Shown here piece after piece: positions 1-8,341 of a DNA stretch of 62,013 bases. Source of the DNA: Pseudomonas trivialis (lineage in GTDB: Bacteria > Pseudomonadota > Gammaproteobacteria > Pseudomonadales > Pseudomonadaceae); NCBI RefSeq assembly GCF_001439805.1, contig NZ_JYLK01000022.1:1-62013 (forward strand). The letters are read 5' to 3'. The translations under genes were made by a program, and so were the position numbers. The number at the start of each line of letters is the position of its first letter. Position 1 is the stretch's first letter. The notes beneath the pieces were generated by a model that saw only the letters and a list, made by a program, of their open reading frames with translations, was not told the DNA's origin and did no database searches.

Positions 1-96
1 ATGAACCTGAAGAACATCGACACGTTTTATCAATACGTGATCCGCGGCTCGATCCTGCTGCTGGCGGTGGTCATCGACCGCATGAAGCAACGCTGA
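1..96 (+). CDS. C-terminal tail of a sugar ABC transporter permease (partial)
   Basis: The window opens in frame inside a gene; 31 residues remain before the TGA at 94-96. They contain a membrane segment (about residues 15-25) in the context FYQYVIRGSILLLAVVIDR. This is the usual end of RbsC/XylH/AraH-type permeases (compare the SYYQ...LLAVLVDNK end of RbsC, from memory). The aldose 1-epimerase and the xylose-dehydrogenase-like SDR next door suggest a pentose transporter, probably for xylose or arabinose. The start lies upstream of the window, although residue 1 of the window happens to be an ATG. The family call is reasonable; the substrate is inferred only from neighbours. Confidence 0.7.
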   Translation: MNLKNIDTFYQYVIRGSILLLAVVIDRMKQR

Positions 97-118
97 TTCA
101 GAATCGTATGAGGCAAAT

Positions 119-205
119 GTGGGAGGGGGCTTGCTCCCGATAGCGGCGCATCAGCTGGCACATCAATAGCTGACCCACCGCCATCGGGAGCAAGCCCCCT
201 CCCAC
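119..205. repeat. REPIN (inverted pair of REP sequences) between convergent genes
   Basis: Two inverted copies of a Pseudomonas REP face each other. The left arm starts GTGGGAGGGGGCTTGCTCCC and the right arm ends GGGAGCAAGCCCCCTCCCAC, with about 30 bases between. It separates the permease gene from the convergent galM and can also fold as a transcription stop for both. Single REPs of the same class recur at 12479-12503 and 12892-12916. Confidence 0.85.
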
Positions 206-209
206 CGTT

Positions 210-1358
210 TTAGTCAGCGGAGAATTTGAAGACTGTGTTCTGGGTGTAGGTCTGCCCCGGGTTCAAGCGGGTCGAGGCAAAGTTGGGCTGGTTGGGCGCA
301 TCCGGAAAATGCTGGGTTTCCAGGGTAAACCCGCTCCAGTGCAGGTACGTCTTGCCGGCCTTGCCCTTCACCGAGCCATCGAGGAAGTTGCTGGTGTAGA
401 ACTGCACCCCCGGCTCGCTGGTGTAGAGCTGCAGGCGGCGGCCCGACTCAGGGTCATGCACCTCGGCAGCCAGTTGCTTGACGTCGCCCTTGGTATCCAG
501 CGCCCAGTTGAAGTCGAACCCGCCTTGCTTGGGCTCGGCGAACTTGAGCTGCGGGTGATCGTCCTTGATGTGCTGGCCGATAGGCGTGGGTTTGAGGAAG
601 TCCATCGGCGTGCCCGCCACGGGTGCCAGTTCGCCGGTTGGAATCAGCGTGGCATTCACCGGCGTGTAGTGGCTGGCGTGCAGGGTGGCGACCTGCTTGA
701 GGATGTCACCATTGCCCGCCCCGGCCAGGTTGAAGTAGCTGTGATTGGTAAGGTTGAGCACCGTGGGTTTGTCGGTGGTCGCCTTGTAGTCGATGTGCAG
801 TTCGTTTTTGTCATTGAGGCGGTAGGTGACTTCGGTCTTCAAGTTGCCGGGGAAGCCCATTTCGCCATCCTTGGACAGGTAGGTGAGGGTGACGCCCACC
901 GAGTCCTTGTCCTTGACCTGCGCGGCTTTCCATACGTGCTTGTCGAAGCCCTGGGCGCCGCCATGCAGCGAGTTGGGGCCGTCGTTGAGCGGCACCTGGA
1001 AGCGCTTGCCGTCGAGTTCAAAGGCGCCGCCGGCCAGGCGGTTGCCGAAACGGCCGATGGTCGCGCCAAAGAACGCGGTGCCGGCCTGATAGCCTTGCAC
1101 ATCATCAAAACCGAGCACCACGTCGTCGACCTTGCCGTGCTTGTCCGGCACCTTCAACGACTGCAACACGCCGCCGTAGGTGATGACCGTGGCTTGCATG
1201 CCGTGGCTGTTGCGCAGGATGTACTGTTCGACGGGCGTGCCGTCATTGGTCTTGCCGAACGGCTTGTGCTCACTGCTCAGGCCGGCTGCCTGGGCACCGC
1301 CACTGGCAACCAGCATGGACAGGGCGAGGCCGGAGAGCAGGTATCGAGGGTGCTTCAT
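210..1358 (-). CDS. galM: Aldose 1-epimerase (mutarotase) with export signal
   Basis: Interconverts alpha and beta anomers of aldoses so that the right form is available for transport or dehydrogenation. The 382-residue protein carries GalM landmarks: GRFGNR near residue 100, LHGG near 132, the catalytic histidine in NHSYFNLAG near 206, and the catalytic glutamate in TLETQHFPD near 347. Residues 1-25 form a signal peptide (basic start, LALSMLVASGG core, AQA-A cleavage), so it probably acts in the periplasm, unlike cytoplasmic E. coli GalM. It is convergent with the sugar permease and divergent from the sugar dehydrogenase, with a 137-bp AT-rich intergenic promoter region (1359-1495). A role in pentose use is inferred from context. 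Confidence 0.92.
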   Translation of the reverse strand: MKHPRYLLSGLALSMLVASGGAQAAGLSSEHKPFGKTNDGTPVEQYILRNSHGMQATVITYGGVLQSLKVPDKHGKVDDVVLGFDDVQGYQAGTAFFGATIGRFGNRLAGGAFELDGKRFQVPLNDGPNSLHGGAQGFDKHVWKAAQVKDKDSVGVTLTYLSKDGEMGFPGNLKTEVTYRLNDKNELHIDYKATTDKPTVLNLTNHSYFNLAGAGNGDILKQVATLHASHYTPVNATLIPTGELAPVAGTPMDFLKPTPIGQHIKDDHPQLKFAEPKQGGFDFNWALDTKGDVKQLAAEVHDPESGRRLQLYTSEPGVQFYTSNFLDGSVKGKAGKTYLHWSGFTLETQHFPDAPNQPNFASTRLNPGQTYTQNTVFKFSAD

Positions 1359-1495
1359 GGTCGAACTTCCTTTTGTTGTTTTGAGTGGAATAGTTCTACT
1401 AATAGCGATATTTTGTCGGTGCGACAGCGAATTTATAGCCTTTAAAGCCGATTTCGTAAAATAAAATAAGACTAATTGATCGAGGCAACCGTTAT

Positions 1496-2263
1496 ATGAG
1501 TATTCCGCAGGCTGTGTATCCCGACCTTAAGGGCAAAACCGTGCTGGTGTCCGGCGGCGCTTCGGGCATTGGTGAGTTCATGGTGCGTGCCTTTGCCGCC
1601 CAGGGCGCCAAGGTGGCGTTTGTGGACCGCGCGCAAAGCCAGGGCGAACGCCTGGCGGCGCTGTTGAGTTCGCAGGGGCATACCGTCGAGTTCGTGTGCT
1701 GCGACATCACCGACGAGATCGGTTATCGCGCGGCCATTGGCCGGTTCGAGCATTCGCTGGGGCCGATCACGGTGCTGGTGAACAATGCCGCCAATGATGT
1801 GCGCCACACCCTGGAGGAAGTCGACTCGGAGACCTTCGACCGGTTGATCGCGGTCAACCTCAAGCACGCCTTCTTTGCCGCCAAGGCGGTGGTGCCGGGC
1901 ATGAAAGAGGCAGGTGGCGGTTCGATCATCAACCTCGGCTCCGTCGGCTGGATGATGGCCTCGGCCGGCTATCCGGTGTACGCCGCCAGCAAAGCGGCGG
2001 CCCATGGCATGACCCGTGCCCTGGCGCGTGAGCTGGGGCCCAGCCATATCCGCGTGAACACGCTGGTGCCGGGCTGGGTGATGACCGAGAAGCAACTGGC
2101 GATGTGGGTGGACGATGCGGCCAGGGACTTGATCGCGCGCAGCCAGTGCCTGCCGGGCAGCGTGTTGCCGGAGCATATTGCCAATATGGCGTTGTTCCTC
2201 GCGTCGGACGCGGCGGCGATGTGTTCGGCGCAGAACTTCATTGTCGACGGGGGCTGGGTATAG
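1496..2263 (+). CDS. SDR sugar dehydrogenase, XylB-like (D-xylose 1-dehydrogenase type)
   Basis: A 255-residue short-chain dehydrogenase of normal length. The nucleotide-binding turn is GGASGIG (about residues 20-26), the NNA motif is NNAAND, and the catalytic Tyr/Lys are in YAASK. Several stretches follow Caulobacter D-xylose dehydrogenase XylB as I remember it: YPxLKGK at the start, NDxRH after the NNA motif, GGGxxINxGS, ARELGPxxIRV and a DxGW end. It would oxidise the sugar to the lactone, the first step of a Weimberg-type route. Its placement beside a pentose permease and a mutarotase supports this. L-arabinose or galactose is an alternative substrate. ATG 1496 follows GAGG at 1481-1484. 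Confidence 0.8.
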   Translation: MSIPQAVYPDLKGKTVLVSGGASGIGEFMVRAFAAQGAKVAFVDRAQSQGERLAALLSSQGHTVEFVCCDITDEIGYRAAIGRFEHSLGPITVLVNNAANDVRHTLEEVDSETFDRLIAVNLKHAFFAAKAVVPGMKEAGGGSIINLGSVGWMMASAGYPVYAASKAAAHGMTRALARELGPSHIRVNTLVPGWVMTEKQLAMWVDDAARDLIARSQCLPGSVLPEHIANMALFLASDAAAMCSAQNFIVDGGWV

Positions 2264-2353
2264 GCACACCGATTGGCGCTGGATGGAACGTCGCCCGGCT
2301 GGCAGTATCGAAATGTTTCCAACCTACTGTTGCAACCCACGGGAGAACCGAGC

Positions 2354-3187
2354 ATGACTGACTACCAGCCGCCGAAAGTCTGGACTTGGGACGCTGAAAG
2401 TGGCGGCACCTTTGCCAGCATCAACCGGCCCATCGCCGGTGCCACCCATGACAAGGCGCTGCCGGTGGGCAAGCATCCGTTGCAGCTGTACTCCCTGGCC
2501 ACGCCCAATGGGCAGAAGGTCACCATCCTGCTGGAAGAACTCCTGGCGCTGGGGCATACCGGCGCCGAATACAACGCGTGGCTGATCAAGATCGGTGACG
2601 GCGACCAGTTCGGCAGCGGGTTTGTGGCGGTGAACCCGAACTCCAAGATTCCCGCGCTGATGGACCACAGCGGCGCCACGCCGATTCGCGTGTTTGAATC
2701 CGGCGCGATCCTGCAGTATTTGGCGGAAAAGTTCGGTGCGTTGCTGCCCACTGAACCGGCGGCGAGGGCGGAGTGCCTGTCGTGGCTGTTCTGGCAGATG
2801 GGCAGTGCGCCGTACCTGGGCGGTGGTTTCGGGCATTTCTATGCCTATGCGCCGAGCAAGATGGAGTACCCGATCAATCGCTTTGCCATGGAAGCCAAGC
2901 GCCAGCTGGATGTGCTGGACAAGCGCCTGGCCGAGCGTGAGTACATTGCCGGCGATGACTACAGCATTGCCGATATTGCGATCTGGCCCTGGTACGGTGG
3001 GTTGGTGTTGGGCCGGCTGTATGACGCGGCAGAGTTTCTTTCGGTGCATGAGTACACCCACGTCATGCGCTGGGCCAAGGCGATCGACGCACGGCCGGCG
3101 GTCAAGCGCGGGCGTCGGGTCAACCGGGTGTTCGGCGAGGTGTCCGAGCAACTGGCGGAGCGGCATGAGGCTGCGGACCTGGATTGA
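2354..3187 (+). CDS. yghU: Glutathione S-transferase-like disulfide-bond oxidoreductase
   Basis: The 277-residue product matches YghU (Nu-class GST), which reduces disulfides with glutathione in the cytosol. The N-terminal extension (MTDYQPPKVWTWD) is typical and precedes a thioredoxin-fold domain starting near residue 50 (LYSLATPNGQKVTILLEE). The helical GST C-terminal domain spans about residues 145-265 and contains DDYSIADIAIWPWY. The frame is open further upstream (from 2273), but the family start is ATG 2354. It lies 90 bases after the sugar dehydrogenase gene and may be co-transcribed, but I see no functional link. Confidence 0.92.
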   Translation: MTDYQPPKVWTWDAESGGTFASINRPIAGATHDKALPVGKHPLQLYSLATPNGQKVTILLEELLALGHTGAEYNAWLIKIGDGDQFGSGFVAVNPNSKIPALMDHSGATPIRVFESGAILQYLAEKFGALLPTEPAARAECLSWLFWQMGSAPYLGGGFGHFYAYAPSKMEYPINRFAMEAKRQLDVLDKRLAEREYIAGDDYSIADIAIWPWYGGLVLGRLYDAAEFLSVHEYTHVMRWAKAIDARPAVKRGRRVNRVFGEVSEQLAERHEAADLD

Positions 3188-3563
3188 TTGCACAGGCTTT
3201 GGCTGCCGGGCTCCTTGTGGGGAATGGATTTATTGTGGTGAATGGATGTGTTGTGGCAAGCCTGCTCGCCACAGAAGCCCGCTCGCCGCTGCGAGCCCAG
3301 TGGCCATAGCGCTTTTACAGATCTTGTAATAGTTTTGCGTTGTGGGAAATTTATGTTTCGGCTGTAGGATTCAAGTCCTTTTCCCATTGCAGGACTTGCA
3401 TGAACACCCTTTCGGAGCCTCCCAGTCGTCGTTCTCCAAGACACGCACCGTCGCTGTTCCCGCTCAAGCACCCCGTATTCCGACTGCTAACCTTGTCCCG
3501 GTCCACTGATCGCGCATTGCCGTGCCCGGCCTCCTGAAAAACTGAACACAGAGACTTATAGAA
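3188..3563. other. Intergenic region with a stem-loop upstream of the TerC gene
   Basis: No convincing gene. A short sequence with the GTGGCAAGCCTGCTCGCCAC look of a degenerate REP lies at about 3252-3273. An 8-bp hairpin (CAAGTCCT at 3372-3379 pairing with AGGACTTG at 3391-3398) lies in the likely leader of the downstream gene. Promoter and leader of the TerC-family gene must lie here. I looked for a manganese (yybP-ykoY) riboswitch and did not find its core. Confidence 0.4.
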
Positions 3564-5129
3564 ATGGAATGGTTAGCGGACCCTACGGCCTGGCTTGGCC
3601 TGGCGACCCTGATTGTGCTGGAACTGGTGCTGGGCATCGACAACCTGGTGTTTATCGCAATCCTGGCGGACAAACTACCCCCTGAGCAGCGCGACCGCGC
3701 GCGGTTGATCGGCCTGTCCCTGGCGCTGCTGATGCGGCTGGGCCTGCTGGCGAGTATTTCCTGGCTGGTCACCCTCACTCAGCCGTTGTTCGAGGTGTTC
3801 GACAAGAGCTTCTCCGGCCGTGACCTGATCATGCTGTTTGGCGGTGTGTTCCTGCTGTTCAAGGCCACCATGGAGTTGCACGAGCGCCTCGAAGGCCATG
3901 TGGCCCAGCGCAGCGGCAATGTGGCCTATGCGATGTTCTGGCCGATCGTGGCGCAGATCGTGGTGCTCGACGCGGTGTTCTCCCTTGACGCGGTGATTAC
4001 CGCCGTGGGCATGGTCGATGAGCTGGCGGTGATGATGATCGCGGTGATCGTCTCCATTGGTCTGATGATCGTGGCCAGCAAGCCATTGACCCGTTTCGTC
4101 AATGCGCACCCCACAGTGATCATGCTGTGCCTGGGCTTTTTGATGATGATCGGCTTCGCGCTGACCGCCGAAGGCCTGGGCTTCCATATTCCCAAGGGCT
4201 ACCTGTACGCCGCGATTGGTTTCTCGATCCTGATCGAGGTGTTCAACCAGATCGCACGGGCGCGCCGCAAGAAGTCGGCGCAGGGCGTGCTGCCGGTGCG
4301 TGAGCGCACCGCCCATGCGGTGATGCGCCTGCTGGGCGGGCGCCGCCTGGCGGTGGAAGAGGTGGATGACGACGTCGCCCACCTGCTGGGCGAGGCAGAT
4401 GCCGCCCAGGGCCCGCTGTTCGACCGACGTGAACGGGTAATGATCAGCGGCGTGCTGCAACTGGCCGAGCGGCCGATCCGCACCCTGATGACGCCTCGGG
4501 CCAAGGTCGACTGCATCGATCTGGCGGACGATGCCGAGACGATTCGTCGAACACTCATGCACTCGTCCTACTCGCGTCTGCCGCTGATCCGCAACGGCGC
4601 GGTGGATGAACCGCTGGGCTTTGTGCACAAAAAGGAACTGCTCAAGGAGTACCTGGCCGGCAACGAGCCGAACCTGGAACACCTCGCGCGCCGGGCGATC
4701 AACCTGCTGGACAGTTTCTCGATCCTCAATGCCCTGGAACAGATGCGCCAGGCATCCACCCACATAGCCTTCGTGATCAACGAATTCGGCGACTTCATGG
4801 GGGTGTTGAGCATGACCGACATCCTCGAATCCATCGCCGGCGAGTTGCCGGACGCCAGCGAGATCGAAGGCCCGGATATCGTCGAGGAGGGCGCGGGCTT
4901 TCGCGCCAGTGGTGCGTTGAACCTGAACCAGGTGCGTCAGCGCACCGGTTTCAAGGCTGCGGCGACCGAGGACTATCAGACGCTGGCCGGGCTGGTGATG
5001 AGCCTGCTGGACCGCCTGCCGGTACTGGGCGATAGCCTGGAGCACGAGGGCTGGCGCCTGACGGTGGCGGCGGTGGCGGAGCGGCGGGTTACACAGGTGT
5101 TGCTGGTGCCGTTGCAACGCAGTCCTTGA
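3564..5129 (+). CDS. TerC-family membrane protein with CBS pair and CorC/HlyC domain
   Basis: 521 residues in the YoaE/YegH arrangement. Residues 1-230 form a TerC-type membrane domain with about seven helices, and the conserved acidic patches LGIDNLVFI and VFSLDAVITAVGM are thought to bind metal ions. CBS domains follow at about 295-420 (RTLMTPRAKVDCID, FVINEFGDFMGVLSMTDILE), then a C-terminal transporter-associated domain at about 435-515. TerC-type proteins are linked to metal export, for example manganese; the substrate here is unknown. ATG 3564 follows a weak ribosome site. The 3' end overlaps the convergent thioredoxin-like gene by 41 bases. Confidence 0.9.
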   Translation: MEWLADPTAWLGLATLIVLELVLGIDNLVFIAILADKLPPEQRDRARLIGLSLALLMRLGLLASISWLVTLTQPLFEVFDKSFSGRDLIMLFGGVFLLFKATMELHERLEGHVAQRSGNVAYAMFWPIVAQIVVLDAVFSLDAVITAVGMVDELAVMMIAVIVSIGLMIVASKPLTRFVNAHPTVIMLCLGFLMMIGFALTAEGLGFHIPKGYLYAAIGFSILIEVFNQIARARRKKSAQGVLPVRERTAHAVMRLLGGRRLAVEEVDDDVAHLLGEADAAQGPLFDRRERVMISGVLQLAERPIRTLMTPRAKVDCIDLADDAETIRRTLMHSSYSRLPLIRNGAVDEPLGFVHKKELLKEYLAGNEPNLEHLARRAINLLDSFSILNALEQMRQASTHIAFVINEFGDFMGVLSMTDILESIAGELPDASEIEGPDIVEEGAGFRASGALNLNQVRQRTGFKAAATEDYQTLAGLVMSLLDRLPVLGDSLEHEGWRLTVAAVAERRVTQVLLVPLQRSP

Positions 5130-5442
5130 ATACGGCTTCCAGGATGTTTTCCTGATCCTGCGGTTCACCAATGCCCTTGAGGTTTTTGACCTCCAGGGCA
5201 TTTTTGTACACCACCAGCGTCGGCGTGCCGTCGACGCCTTCGATGTAGGGTGTGCGCGTCGTATCCAGCACCATGGTTTTAATGCCGTGGCCGTATTTTT
5301 CGGCAACCCGCTCAAAGCGCTGACAGGCGCCCATGCAGGCCGCGCAATAGGGCGAGGTGAACAAGGCGATCACCAGAGGATGTTCCTCCAGGATGCTCTC
5401 GTATTCCTTGAGGTCATTGATAACCGTATTTGCAACGCCCAT
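5089..5442 (-). CDS. Thioredoxin-like protein with CAAC active site
   Basis: 117 residues with one thioredoxin fold and no signal peptide, so cytosolic. The redox motif is SPYCAACMGACQRF (CxxC = CAAC, about residues 33-36), and the cis-proline loop is GTPTLVV near residue 73. CAAC differs from the CGPC of true thioredoxins, so a different redox potential or partner is expected; a third cysteine follows closely (GAC). The last 41 bases overlap the 3' end of the TerC gene on the other strand, so the two transcripts are complementary at their ends. The partner is unknown. Confidence 0.85.
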   Translation of the reverse strand: MGVANTVINDLKEYESILEEHPLVIALFTSPYCAACMGACQRFERVAEKYGHGIKTMVLDTTRTPYIEGVDGTPTLVVYKNALEVKNLKGIGEPQDQENILEAVFKDCVATAPATPV

Positions 5443-5532
5443 GACGATCTCCTTGCGTACCCGGTCTGAAAACCCATTACCGGTACGCTAAATCGGCCGA
5501 TTCTCAGCGTCTACTGTCAACCTTCACAGGTA

Positions 5533-5781
5533 TCAAACGTCGCGGTCACGCTCTATGCGTTCGCGCGCCTTGCGCGCCTGGCCGGCGCATTTGCGGTATT
5601 CCTCGTTGTCGCGGGACGCCTTCGCCTCGCGGTAGCCATGGTGGTTCTGGCTGGTGTAGTCGACGTTGAACGCCTCCTTGAGTTTCTGCAGTTCTTCCTT
5701 GCATTCGCGGCGGTCGTTGCTGGCCCAGGTGCTGCCGGCTGCCAGCAGGGTGAGCAGTACGAGGGGGAGACGAAGCTTCAT
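5533..5781 (-). CDS. Small exported protein of unknown function
   Basis: 82 residues. Residues 1-20 are a signal peptide (MKLRLPLVLLTLLAAGSTWA, cleavage after TWA). The mature part is short, highly charged and probably helical. It has two cysteines (RRECKEELQ and YRKCAGQ) that could form a disulfide in the periplasm, and ends RERIERDRDV. A longer frame overlaps on the same strand (5546-5953), but this one has the signal peptide and a purine-rich site before ATG 5781. I do not recognise the family. Confidence 0.7.
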   Translation of the reverse strand: MKLRLPLVLLTLLAAGSTWASNDRRECKEELQKLKEAFNVDYTSQNHHGYREAKASRDNEEYRKCAGQARKARERIERDRDV

Positions 5782-6103
5782 CGGGGGCGCATTCCTTGTC
5801 GTCAGAGGTGTGCCAAAGGCTAGTCCAGCGCCGGGATTTTTCCACAGCTAGCCGCGCTCGGTAACGGGGCGGTGACGCATTGGCATGGTGCTTTCGTCCC
5901 TGCATGGGGCCCTCGGTAGCACAACGAGCGGGAATGCTGGCGCAATGCCGCATTCAGTCTTGATAACTACGCACTTGATTAATAAGAGTTTTATTCCTGC
6001 CATGTTTTTCTGTTAAGGGCAGTGGCACACTTTCTGCTGTTTATTCCGTTGTTACATACCTAGTTCCGGTATAGCGGAATATACAGCCCCTGGAGTGCTC
6101 GCC
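5782..6103. other. Divergent promoter region before the ABC transporter operon
   Basis: 322 bases without a convincing gene. The right half is AT-rich and must hold the promoter of the operon starting at 6104. It also holds the TTCCG-type inverted repeat listed separately. Confidence 0.5.
6043..6079. promoter_or_regulatory. Candidate operator: TTCCG half-sites before the ABC operon
   Basis: TTCCG at 6043-6047 and again at 6064-6068 (21 bases apart, two helical turns), followed by the inverted half-site CGGAA at 6075-6079 with six bases between. It ends 24 bases before the start codon at 6104. The IclR regulator in the same operon is the obvious candidate ligand; that link is inferred. Confidence 0.4.
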
Positions 6104-6952
6104 ATGCATCACCGACCTTCCGTGTTCAAAGCGTGTGTTTTTCTTTTCGCCGCCTCGGCGTCCCTTGCCGGCCTGGTGCAGGCGGCGGACAGCAAGCTCG
6201 ATGCCGTGCTCAAGCGCGGGCATCTGATCGTGGGCACCGGCAGCACCAATGCGCCGTGGCACTTCCAGGGCGCGGATGGCAAGTTGCAGGGGTTCGATAT
6301 CGACATCGGCCGCATCGTCGCCAAGGGACTGTTCAATGACCCGAGCAAGGTCGAGTTCGTGGTGCAGTCGTCCGACGCGCGCATTCCCAACCTGCTGACC
6401 GACAAGGTCGACATGACGTGCCAGTTCATCACCGTCACCGCCAGCCGTGCGCAACAGGTGGCGTTCACCCTGCCGTACTACCGCGAAGGCGTGGGCCTGC
6501 TGCTGCCCAACAACAGCAAATATAAAGAGATCGAAGACCTGCAGGCCGCAGGCGACAGCGTCACCGTGGCCGTGCTGCAGAACGTCTACGCCGAAGAACT
6601 GGTGCACCAGGCGCTGCCCAAGGCCAGGGTCGACCAGTACGACAGCGTCGACCTGATGTACCAGGCCGTGAACTCCGGGCGCGCCGATGCCGCCGCCACC
6701 GACCAGTCTTCGGTCAAGTACCTGATGGTGCAGAACCCCGGCCGCTACCGCAGTCCGACCTACGCCTGGAGCCCGCAGACCTACGCGTGTGCGGTCAAGC
6801 GTGGCGACCAGGACTGGCTGAACTTCGTCAACACCGCCCTGCATGAGGCCATGACCGGTGTGGAGTTCCCCACCTACAAGGCCTCGTTCAAGCAGTGGTT
6901 CGGCGTGGACCTGCCGGAACCCGCGATCGGCTTCCCGGTTGAGTTCAAGTAA
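6104..6952 (+). CDS. Periplasmic solute-binding protein of a polar amino-acid-type ABC transporter
   Basis: 282 residues. A signal peptide covers about residues 1-25 (ACVFLFAASASLAGLVQAA). The SBP_bac_3 fold opens with LDAVLKRGHLIVG and contains GFDIDIGRIVAKGLF and NLLTDKVDMTCQFITVTASRAQQVAFTLPY, the standard ligand-binding layout. A GTG at 6095 is in frame, but the GGAG at 6092-6095 is best placed for ATG 6104. It heads an operon with two permeases, an ATPase, RidA, an IclR regulator, a PLP deaminase and a sugar kinase. The ligand is therefore probably an amino sugar acid rather than a plain amino acid. Confidence 0.9.
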   Translation: MHHRPSVFKACVFLFAASASLAGLVQAADSKLDAVLKRGHLIVGTGSTNAPWHFQGADGKLQGFDIDIGRIVAKGLFNDPSKVEFVVQSSDARIPNLLTDKVDMTCQFITVTASRAQQVAFTLPYYREGVGLLLPNNSKYKEIEDLQAAGDSVTVAVLQNVYAEELVHQALPKARVDQYDSVDLMYQAVNSGRADAAATDQSSVKYLMVQNPGRYRSPTYAWSPQTYACAVKRGDQDWLNFVNTALHEAMTGVEFPTYKASFKQWFGVDLPEPAIGFPVEFK

Positions 6953-7004
6953 ATCGTAAACCCTGGGGCGTCGGCGACGACGCCTCGAGCAGGTGCTGCC
7001 AACC

Positions 7005-7667
7005 ATGAACTATCAGTTGAACTTTGCCGCCGTGTGGCGCGACTTCGACACCTTGCTGGCGGGGCTCGGCCTGGGCCTGACGCTGGCGTTGATCTCGATC
7101 GCCATCGGCTGTGTGATTGGCCTGTTGATGGCCTTCGCCATGCTGTCGCGGCACCGCGCCCTGCGCATTCTCGCCTCGGTGTACGTGACGGTGGTGCGCA
7201 ATACGCCGATCCTGGTGCTGATTCTGTTGATCTACTTCGCCCTGCCGAGCCTGGGCATCCGCCTGGACAAGATCCCCTCGTTCATCATCACGCTGTCGCT
7301 GTACGCCGGTGCCTATCTCACCGAAGTGTTCCGCGCCGGCCTGTTGAATATCCCCAGGGGCCTGCGCGAAGCCGGGCTGGCGATTGGCCTGGGCGAGTGG
7401 CGCATTCGTGCGTACATCAGCGTGCCGGTGATGCTGCGCAACGTGCTGCCGGCGCTGTCGAACAACTTTATCTCGCTGTTCAAGGACACGTCGCTGGCCG
7501 CCGCCATCGCGGTGCCTGAACTGACTTATTACGCCCGTAAGATCAACGTCGAAAGCTACCGGGTGATCGAAACCTGGCTGGTCACGACGGCGCTCTACGT
7601 GGCTGCCTGTTACCTCATCGCCATGCTGCTCCGTTACCTGGAACAGCGCTTGGCGATCCGTCGTTAG
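7005..7667 (+). CDS. Polar amino-acid-type ABC permease 1 (HisM/GlnP family)
   Basis: 220 residues with about five membrane helices and the N-terminal start pattern of the HisMQ family (MNYQLNFAAVWRDFDTLL). The ATPase-contact EAA loop is GLREAGLAIGLGEWRIRAYISVPVMLRNVLPAL, about residues 122-155. A GTG at 6993 is in frame; ATG 7005 with AGCAGG upstream gives the usual family start. The next permease gene begins 11 bases after the stop. Confidence 0.9.
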   Translation: MNYQLNFAAVWRDFDTLLAGLGLGLTLALISIAIGCVIGLLMAFAMLSRHRALRILASVYVTVVRNTPILVLILLIYFALPSLGIRLDKIPSFIITLSLYAGAYLTEVFRAGLLNIPRGLREAGLAIGLGEWRIRAYISVPVMLRNVLPALSNNFISLFKDTSLAAAIAVPELTYYARKINVESYRVIETWLVTTALYVAACYLIAMLLRYLEQRLAIRR

Positions 7668-7678
7668 GAGCGGCCTCC

Positions 7679-8341
7679 ATGTATCAATCCCCCAGTTGGC
7701 TGCAGGCACTGTGGATCGCCCGTGACACGCTGTGGGCCGGCTTCCAGGCCAGCGTCCATGTGTCGGCCCTGGCGATACTTTTCGGCACCCTGATCGGCAT
7801 CGTCGCCGGCTTGATCCTCACCTACGGCAGGTTCTGGATGCGCGCGCCGTTTCGCCTGTATGTCGACCTGATCCGTGGCACGCCAGTGTTCGTGCTGGTG
7901 CTGGCATGTTTCTACATGCTGCCGGCGCTCGGTTGGCAGATCAGCGCGTTCCAGGCCGGTGCGGTCGGGCTCACGCTGTTCTGCGGCTCCCATGTGGCGG
8001 AAATCGTGCGGGGTGCCCTGCAGGCCATCCCCCGTGGGCAACTGGAGGCGGGCCGGGCGATTGGGCTGACGTTCTACCAGTCTCTGGGCTACGTGTTGTT
8101 GCCCCAGGCGCTGCGCCAGATCCTGCCGACCTGGGTCAATTCGTCCACGGAAATCGTCAAGGCCTCAACCCTGCTTTCGGTGATCGGCGTGGCCGAGCTG
8201 CTGCTCAGCACCCAGCAAGTGATCGCACGCACCTTCATGACCCTGGAGTTCTACCTGTTCGCAGGCTTTCTGTTCTTTGTCATCAACTACGCCATTGAAT
8301 TATTCGGGCGCTACATTGAAAAACGGGTGGCCTTGCCATGA
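7679..8341 (+). CDS. Polar amino-acid-type ABC permease 2
   Basis: 220 residues, the same length as its partner. The EAA loop is LEAGRAIGLTFYQSLGYVLLPQALRQILP at about residues 122-150. The RGTPVFVLVLACFY segment matches the conserved RGTP motif of this permease family. AGGAGCGG sits just before ATG 7679. The stop overlaps the ATPase start by four bases (ATGA at 8338), a sign of translational coupling. With the permease before it, it forms a heterodimeric channel. Confidence 0.9.
   Translation: MYQSPSWLQALWIARDTLWAGFQASVHVSALAILFGTLIGIVAGLILTYGRFWMRAPFRLYVDLIRGTPVFVLVLACFYMLPALGWQISAFQAGAVGLTLFCGSHVAEIVRGALQAIPRGQLEAGRAIGLTFYQSLGYVLLPQALRQILPTWVNSSTEIVKASTLLSVIGVAELLLSTQQVIARTFMTLEFYLFAGFLFFVINYAIELFGRYIEKRVALP

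Noticed and set aside
3188..3563. Possible manganese (yybP-ykoY) riboswitch before the TerC-family gene
   Set aside because: TerC genes often carry one, so I searched for the conserved core. Only an 8-bp simple hairpin is visible and the conserved loop sequences are missing.
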